A stretch of 9,044 bases of DNA from Collinsella sp. (GTDB taxonomy: Bacteria > Actinomycetota > Coriobacteriia > Coriobacteriales > Coriobacteriaceae). The notes under the pieces were generated by a model, which saw nothing but the letters and a program-made list of their open reading frames with translations, ran no database searches and was not told the DNA's origin. The position numbers and the translations under genes were made by a program. Positions 4,954 to 9,044 of the stretch are shown here, one piece after another. The first letter of the stretch is position 1. Each line of letters begins with the position of its first letter. The DNA is taken from assembly GCA_019414345.1 (NCBI GenBank), contig DXMF01000014.1, forward strand, positions 1 to 9,044, in the 5' to 3' direction.

Positions 4954-6033
4954 TCAGCAGCGAAATACGGCGCTCAGAAGCACTGTCCCCAGCAGGAATA
5001 GCGTTAAGGAGGCAGCTATCCAGTAGCCGTCGCCGGTCTTGGGAAGCGCCGGTGTTGTTGCCATAGTGGATTTGGGCTTGGTCGTCTTGCTGACTGTTGT
5101 CTTGGGCGACGTAGCCACGGGTTTCACCGCAGGATTCGTCGCCGGTCCCGCACCGGAATGCCCCGCAGTAGAGCCGGCGCCACCAGTAGGCTCGCCCGTA
5201 CCATCACCCGGCATCTCGCCACCGGGCGACTCAGTCTCCCCCGCCGGGCCGGTGGCGCCATCGGGCTCAATCACCACGTGCGGTGCCACGGTCCCGCCAG
5301 CATCCACCACGCTGGCACCGCCAAAGGCCCCGCCTGCAGGCGTCACAAAGTGCGCGGCCACGAGCGATCCGCGATCGCAGGCAACGCCGGCATCCGTACC
5401 GGTTGCATCCAGCCAGGACGCATCCACGACAAGCGTCTCGCTCGCAACGTCAGCACCAAACCCCTCGTCGAGCAAGCGCACGCCATAAAAGCGCAAGCCT
5501 GCATCGGCGCCAGTGCCCGCGGCAGTAACGTGCCCGCCGCCGTGCACGGTCAAGCTGCCCGCGGCAACGCCGGCAACAGTCTGGTCAAGAACACCTGCCC
5601 CATCGGCCCTGGCATCGACCGTGCAGCCGTCCACCACCAGCGCCTGAGACACATGGATCCCGCATTGCGAACCCGTCGCCGTGAGCGAGCCGGAGCCGCA
5701 AAGCGTGAGGTTTCCCCACACCTCCATTCCGCTCATGGAAATGTCCGCATCAGGCGCATGCGTTTCGACCACGGAGTTTTGCCCCACAAGCATCACCACC
5801 AGGTCGCCATCGGCGCCAATGGCCTCGCCCGCATAGCCGGTTAGCTCCAGATGGTCGGCAGCGGTCCAAGCCCAACCGGGGCCCGACACGCCCGGCTCGT
5901 AGTACGTTTCGCCCGCGATAAACAGGCTCTCTGCGCCCGCGGCATAAGAAGGCCCGCCCAGCAAAACGCATAGGCAGGCCATGGCAGTAAACAGAATGTA
6001 GTGTCGGCTAGTGTGGAACGCGGTGGCAAACAT
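4954..6033 (-). CDS. LPXTG-anchored cell-wall surface protein
   Basis: This is a 359-residue secreted protein. The ATG at 6033 is preferred because GGAG lies 5 bases upstream. The frame could open at a TTG at 6060, but no ribosome site precedes it. Residues 1-31 form a signal peptide: basic start, hydrophobic core YILFTAMACLCVLLGG, likely cleavage after SYA. Residues about 32-250 consist of Gly/Val/Ala-rich short strands of the type LTLCGSGSLTATGS and SLTVHGGGHVTAAG. This suggests a small right-handed beta-helix, as in carbohydrate-binding or adhesin-like surface proteins. Residues 255-329 are a Gly/Pro then Thr/Lys-rich wall-spanning stalk. LPKTG (330-334) is followed by a hydrophobic segment and a short FRC tail, a complete class A sortase signal. 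Sortase would link it to peptidoglycan. The ligand is unknown. It has its own terminator and appears monocistronic. GC is clearly higher than in the genes to its right. Confidence 0.88.
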   Translation of the reverse strand: MFATAFHTSRHYILFTAMACLCVLLGGPSYAAGAESLFIAGETYYEPGVSGPGWAWTAADHLELTGYAGEAIGADGDLVVMLVGQNSVVETHAPDADISMSGMEVWGNLTLCGSGSLTATGSQCGIHVSQALVVDGCTVDARADGAGVLDQTVAGVAAGSLTVHGGGHVTAAGTGADAGLRFYGVRLLDEGFGADVASETLVVDASWLDATGTDAGVACDRGSLVAAHFVTPAGGAFGGASVVDAGGTVAPHVVIEPDGATGPAGETESPGGEMPGDGTGEPTGGAGSTAGHSGAGPATNPAVKPVATSPKTTVSKTTKPKSTMATTPALPKTGDGYWIAASLTLFLLGTVLLSAVFRC

Positions 6034-6063
6034 AGCCGCTCCGATCTTCGCAAGAGCCAATGG

Positions 6064-6099
6064 AAACTGCTTCAGGAAATTGCCTGATAGCAGCAGTTT
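6064..6099. repeat. Nested inverted repeat upstream of the LPXTG gene
   Basis: AAACTGC (6064-6070) pairs with GCAGTTT (6093-6099), and inside it TCAGG (6072-6076) pairs with CCTGA (6083-6087) around the loop AAATTG. On the minus strand it would form a leader hairpin about 30 nt before the surface-protein start codon. On the plus strand it is followed by TTTTT, so it could also act as a weak terminator in that direction. Confidence 0.5.
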
Positions 6100-6199
6100 T
6101 TAGTGTAGCGAGATCGGGCGAGTGGCGAACGAATTACCTGTAAACGAAACCGGAAATAAGGTGTAAATCGTTTTGCCAACCGGTGAAAGGAGGAGTCGA

Positions 6200-6226
6200 A
6201 TGATGCTGAGTCAGATTGCAAGTTGA
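6200..6226 (+). CDS. Eight-codon ORF behind a perfect ribosome site (leader peptide or gene relic)
   Basis: AAAGGAGG (6186-6193) lies 6 bases before an ATG-ATG start. The frame reads only MMLSQIAS before TGA. A ribosome site this good is unexpected in the 172-bp gap between two minus-strand genes. It could be a leader peptide, or the 5' end of a plus-strand gene whose body was lost when the lower-GC block to its right arrived. The peptide is too short to identify. Confidence 0.25.
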   Translation: MMLSQIAS

Positions 6227-6232
6227 GCCGCC

Positions 6233-7015
6233 TCACGCATCGAGGCTTTCTGGAGTCATATCGTTTAGATCGGCAGTGCTGTCAGGATGAGCAGATTCCT
6301 CCGTAGCCATGCGCGTTAGGTTTTTGCGAATGGCATCAAGGATTTCCGGGCTGAGACCTTTGGATTTAAGACGGCTCAGAGTGGCATCTATATCTAATAA
6401 ATCGCTTGCGGCGAGCTTTACGGTTATGCATTTCCCCGTCTTCGGATCCTTATGTATCAGAGCATAAACAACGTCATCATCCGCTACGGCTTCTACCACG
6501 CTTGCCCACTCCTTCAGGCTGCAATAACAAAATCGCTTTTCATAGTCGTTATCGGATACAACAAAAAAGCCAAGCGCACGATTTGCATTATCGTATGAAA
6601 ACGCCACAACAACTGCGGAATGAATGAGCTGGTTCGTGAGCTGTCGTAAAGAAATGGACGAGGACGTGGGGTTAGCTAAGTCGAAGTATCGTTCATCGAT
6701 AAAGCGCTTATCGAAGGGCGAAATATTTTTCTGAGCGTCCTTCTTTGCAGAATAAAAGTCGACTTTTAGATTACGTGAATCAAAACCATCGCTTAGCTTG
6801 TTTGAATCCAAGAGCAAGCGAACGGTAAAGGCGGACAACAGGAGAGTTTTTTCCAGTCGATAATCCCGATACTCATCATCCAGAGTGGTGCAAGTGGAAA
6901 TGTCCCGTAATTCTGTTGCGTATGACCTTAAGTCATCTTTCCAATAACACGATTCGTAGACCATTTGATGAAACCCGCTCTCTTCCCGTGTACGTGACAC
7001 AATGGAATGAATCAC
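6233..7015 (-). CDS. Conserved hypothetical protein of an uncharacterised family
   Basis: This is a 260-residue protein if translation starts at the GTG at 7015. The ATG at 6964 (243 residues, MVYESCYWKDDL) is equally plausible and agrees with where I recall related proteins beginning. Neither start has a good ribosome site. The pattern Y-W-K-DDL near residue 24, KTLLLSAFTVRLLLDSNKLS (56-75), SISLRQLTNQLIHSAVVVAF (120-139) and LGFFVVSDNDYEKRFCY (148-164) resembles an uncharacterised family often found in mobile regions. I know no function for it. There is no membrane segment or signal peptide. The C-terminal 40 residues are polar and probably flexible. It lies 18 bp after a 52-residue ORF, probably co-transcribed, and 0.4 kb downstream of the CD-NTase. 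AT-rich codons mark it as acquired DNA. A role as a CBASS accessory or effector is possible but unsupported by motifs. Confidence 0.78.
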   Translation of the reverse strand: MIHSIVSRTREESGFHQMVYESCYWKDDLRSYATELRDISTCTTLDDEYRDYRLEKTLLLSAFTVRLLLDSNKLSDGFDSRNLKVDFYSAKKDAQKNISPFDKRFIDERYFDLANPTSSSISLRQLTNQLIHSAVVVAFSYDNANRALGFFVVSDNDYEKRFCYCSLKEWASVVEAVADDDVVYALIHKDPKTGKCITVKLAASDLLDIDATLSRLKSKGLSPEILDAIRKNLTRMATEESAHPDSTADLNDMTPESLDA

Positions 7016-7033
7016 ACGCTTGATTGACTGTTG

Positions 7034-7192
7034 CTATTCAGGCCCTTGTGTACCGCTTCTGCCAGCAAGCCAGGCTTCGCGTTGCTCCTCCGCGGCAGCT
7101 TGAGACGATGCCCAGTTTTCTCTCATTTTTCGATCTTCTTCTATAATGGCCCTGCTAATGACCCGTGGATAAATGATTTTGAAATTTGGCAT
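7034..7192 (-). CDS. Small hypothetical protein, 52 residues
   Basis: An ATG at 7192 opens a 52-codon frame. It begins MPNFKIIYPRVISRAIIEED and continues into a strongly charged helical stretch (DRKMRENWASSQAAAEEQRE), then WLAGRSGTQGPE. The alternation of charged residues, Ala and Trp suggests an amphipathic helix or short coiled coil rather than a random frame. A weak ribosome site (AGAAAG) lies just upstream. It ends 18 bp before the next gene on the same strand, so the two are probably one operon. No family is recognised. It could be a small regulatory or antitoxin-like partner of the 260-residue protein. A frame on the opposite strand (7031-7249) covers the same bases but has poorer composition. 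Confidence 0.55.
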   Translation of the reverse strand: MPNFKIIYPRVISRAIIEEDRKMRENWASSQAAAEEQREAWLAGRSGTQGPE

Positions 7193-7396
7193 TTTCTTTC
7201 TAGAAAAGATATGTCTATAAGCACCCTTGTATGCTGCCTGGTTAATTAGCTCGCATTGCCTGATAGGTCTTCATCAAAGAACTTCATGTTGTTCGGCTTT
7301 CAAATTTAACTAGAATACTGGTCCATTTCCGACATCCACATCTATCGACCTTTTACGTGACTCTGATCATATGGCCAATGTTGCGTCCAAAGGCCC
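7193..7396. other. AT-rich intergenic gap after the CD-NTase gene
   Basis: About 200 bases without a convincing gene. Only very short minus-strand frames occur, such as MKFFDEDLSGNAS and MWMSEMDQYSS, and none has a ribosome site. No T-tract hairpin follows the CD-NTase stop, so readthrough into the small ORF is possible. A promoter is not clear. TTGAAA at about 7304 is a lone -35 candidate. The stretch may be remains of a decayed gene. Confidence 0.4.
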
Positions 7397-8950
7397 TTAC
7401 CAGTTCCTTCTAGAAGCATCGTCATTGGTGATGTTCACCACAAAGGGGTCGCTTCGCCCGTAGACCACGCCATCCCTCTCGGCAACGCATTCGACGTAGT
7501 GCCGCCCGATGTAGTAAGTCTTTTCTCCCCTCGCCTTCCGTCCCCTGGCGGAGGTGTCACTGAGGTAGAAGTCTCCGCGCAGGCAATTTGCCGCATTCGC
7601 TTCCAGTCCGTCGTTCGTAACTTGCCACTTCAGGGTAAAGCCATCGAAATTATCGCCGGCCGCGCTGAAACGAAGTGAGACGTTCTTGGGTAGCGGGCTA
7701 TCAGACTCGAAGGGAACGAAGGTCCCACCGTTCCTCATCTTCTCAGCTTTGATCTTTATCGACAGGAGATTAATCTCGATTCCTCCATGCTGCTTGTGGT
7801 GGGGCAACCTATCGAGATACCCCCTAACACCCTTACAGTTGCAGTCAGAGGAAGATTGTTTGGGCAACCCGAGAGACTCTCTTATCGAGCGCGCGGGGTA
7901 GCGGTTGAATATGCCCTTTTTGAGAGTCGAGGGGAGCTGCCCCAGGTCGTCAGAGACCGCTTCACACCATCGATAGAAAAGAGCTGCATCTTCTTCGCTC
8001 CAGTCCTTTAGGAAGTTCTCCAACTGGTCGGCCGGGTTCACGAGTTCGTAACAGCCATCGGGCGTCTTTCGGATGTGAGTTGAAAGACCCTGAACGACTT
8101 CAATGAAATCGTTGTACCAGCTACTATGATGAGTAATTTGCTCATAGGCCTTCGCCGCCAGCGTCGTGACGACGACCGACCTTATTTGACCACGGCTCAT
8201 TTGTTGATTCGAGAGAAAGACGTCCCTGTGACGTTTCAATAACTGGACGTACTGCTGTAGCGGTGTTTTAACCCTGTACGGACGTATGCACTCAAAGGAC
8301 ACGCTGCGGGCCTTCGCCAGGCGCTCTCTGTAGGTTCGCAAGTCTGCAACCCCAAAGAACCACCGTGCATAGCCGCGGGGGTTGGTAGATGCCCAATCTG
8401 AACAAATCTCTGAGTACCGAGGGTGCCTTTTGTCGGTATGTGCAAGATAACGAGCGTCATCAGGAACGCCGAAGCCTCTATTTCTCAGGCAGTCGGCGTG
8501 GTTAGAGGTGTCGTCTATCGTCGGAAGGATGTCGATATGGAAGTTTGCGTCGTCGATGTATTCGAGCGTCCAGCACCTCTTTCCCTCGTGCGGGGGTTTA
8601 GTCATTCCGTGTCGCTTCACATACTTCTTCACCTCGTCGCCAACGACTTTCTTAACATGCGCCTGGGTGGTGTCGGACTTCGACAGCGTACGCAGGTTGC
8701 ATACCATGTCAACGTCATACGAACCGTTTTCATCAATGGGCTTCACGGCCGTTCCGAGCCTCATTGACCCCTGCAGTATCGCCTCAGGGCCAAGGGCGGA
8801 CAGGTCGCAATTCTGGGCGGTTAGGTCGTTGCATATGGAATTGTAGGCCGTCTCCGCCTTCTCGTAGTAGCTATCCGGGATTTCGATATCAGCTAGAGCC
8901 CTCTTCAGCTGGCCCTCCATGTATCCCCGATATACGCGCTCGTCGCTCAT
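7397..8950 (-). CDS. CBASS-type CD-NTase (cyclic oligonucleotide synthase) with AGS-C sensor domain
   Basis: This is a 517-residue protein. Residues 1-330 form a cGAS/DncV-like nucleotidyltransferase. LQGSMRLGTAVKP (59-71) carries Gly61-Ser62, SYDVDMV (77-83) carries the metal-binding Asp79 and Asp81, and FHIDILP (137-143) carries the third carboxylate, Asp140. The active site is therefore intact. RVKTPLQQYVQLLKRHRDVF (226-245) is the helix typical of bacterial CD-NTases. Residues about 420-507 match the adenylyl/guanylyl and SMODS C-terminal sensor domain. Key elements are LKWQVTNDGLEA, LRGDF, and KTYYIGRHYVECVAERDG. In CBASS defence such enzymes sense infection and make a cyclic di- or trinucleotide that activates a cell-killing effector. 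The nucleotide product cannot be read from the sequence. The start at 8950 has GGGGAG 6 bases upstream and overlaps the preceding gene by 4 bp (ATGA), so the two are coupled. No effector is recognised within the window. Confidence 0.92.
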   Translation of the reverse strand: MSDERVYRGYMEGQLKRALADIEIPDSYYEKAETAYNSICNDLTAQNCDLSALGPEAILQGSMRLGTAVKPIDENGSYDVDMVCNLRTLSKSDTTQAHVKKVVGDEVKKYVKRHGMTKPPHEGKRCWTLEYIDDANFHIDILPTIDDTSNHADCLRNRGFGVPDDARYLAHTDKRHPRYSEICSDWASTNPRGYARWFFGVADLRTYRERLAKARSVSFECIRPYRVKTPLQQYVQLLKRHRDVFLSNQQMSRGQIRSVVVTTLAAKAYEQITHHSSWYNDFIEVVQGLSTHIRKTPDGCYELVNPADQLENFLKDWSEEDAALFYRWCEAVSDDLGQLPSTLKKGIFNRYPARSIRESLGLPKQSSSDCNCKGVRGYLDRLPHHKQHGGIEINLLSIKIKAEKMRNGGTFVPFESDSPLPKNVSLRFSAAGDNFDGFTLKWQVTNDGLEANAANCLRGDFYLSDTSARGRKARGEKTYYIGRHYVECVAERDGVVYGRSDPFVVNITNDDASRRNW

Positions 8951-9044
8951 AGGATGCTCCCCGCCGTAGGTGCGATGTTAAAGAACTGCCCATTGACCTC
9001 CACGGACCGCCTCCTTATCTCCTGCTCGTCGACGAGCAGGAGAT
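8947..9044 (-). CDS. 3' end of an unidentified gene coupled to the CD-NTase
   Basis: The last 32 codons of a minus-strand gene are visible, ending VNGQFFNIAPTAGSIL and TGA. The stop shares the ATGA junction with the CD-NTase start, the mark of a tightly co-translated pair. In CBASS loci the gene preceding the cyclase may be an effector, a HORMA/TRIP13 component or a regulator, but this tail is too short to assign. The first few codons fall in the palindrome at the window edge and may not be genuine. The reading is credible from about EVNGQFF onward. Confidence 0.7.
   Translation of the reverse strand, partial: LLLVDEQEIRRRSVEVNGQFFNIAPTAGSIL
9017..9044. repeat. Perfect 28-bp palindrome at the window edge
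   Basis: The 14 bases ATCTCCTGCTCGTC are followed with no spacer by their exact reverse complement, ending at the last base of the window. It lies inside the coding frame of the partial gene. A zero-loop palindrome exactly at a sequence end is typical of an assembly fold-back, although a genuine site is not excluded. Confidence 0.9.

Noticed and set aside
5158..5844. Plus-strand frames of 228 and 149 residues (also 5039-5488) opposite the LPXTG gene
   Set aside because: Their composition (Arg/His/Ala or Pro/Ala/Ser) is what antisense of a GC-rich Gly/Ala/Val gene gives. There are no ribosome sites, and the minus-strand frame has a signal peptide and sortase motif.
6034..6060. TTG start for the surface protein
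   Set aside because: No ribosome site precedes it. The ATG at 6033 has GGAG at good spacing and directly begins a normal signal peptide.
7031..7249. Plus-strand 72-residue frame
   Set aside because: It has a TTG start with no ribosome site and lies over the more protein-like 52-residue minus-strand frame.
8236..8846. Frames on both strands within the CD-NTase gene
   Set aside because: They are shadows of the 517-residue gene, which has catalytic motifs and a continuous family match.
1..9044. CRISPR arrays, insertion sequences and rRNA
   Set aside because: No regularly spaced direct repeats, transposase-like proteins, terminal inverted repeats or rRNA-like sequence were seen.

Overview
The window looks like an accessory stretch of a gut Coriobacteriia genome, most likely Collinsella. 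The reasons are moderately high GC, an LPKTG sortase-anchored surface protein, a tRNA with encoded CCA, and several protein families I associate with Collinsella and its relatives. The genus is inferred from memory and is not proven. Nearly every supported gene lies on the minus strand, so transcription runs from high to low coordinates.

Region by region, left to right. (1) 190-1347 is a solitary gene whose C-terminal part looks like a PD-(D/E)XK/DUF559-type nuclease fold. (2) 1678-1849 is a tRNA-Val(CAC) with a likely promoter and a clear intrinsic terminator. (3) 1937-4766 is a compact minus-strand operon that resembles several toxin-antitoxin modules joined together. In transcription order it has an MntA-like minimal nucleotidyltransferase, a short RelB/DinJ-like protein followed by an out-of-frame fragment, and an XRE regulator with a large N-terminal domain. 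A 61-residue acidic protein, a Doc/Fic-fold toxin and a DUF3825 protein complete it. Starts and stops overlap or sit a few bases apart for most of its length. The promoter region carries a TATAAT box inside an inverted repeat. (4) 4869-6033 is an LPXTG cell-wall protein gene with its own terminator. (5) 6061-6232 is a short intergenic stretch with a hairpin and a plus-strand start signal that leads into only eight codons. (6) 6233-9044 is a lower-GC block. It holds a CBASS-type CD-NTase with an AGS-C sensor domain, the last 32 codons of a gene that overlaps its start by 4 bp, and downstream a 52-residue ORF and a 260-residue protein of an uncharacterised family.

The main theme is defence and toxin-antitoxin biology. 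The CD-NTase is expected to make a cyclic oligonucleotide upon phage infection and so activate an effector. No known effector is recognisable inside the window, so it is either cut off beyond the right edge or is one of the uncharacterised neighbours. The window ends in a perfect 28-bp palindrome, so the last 14 bases may be an assembly fold-back and should be treated with caution.
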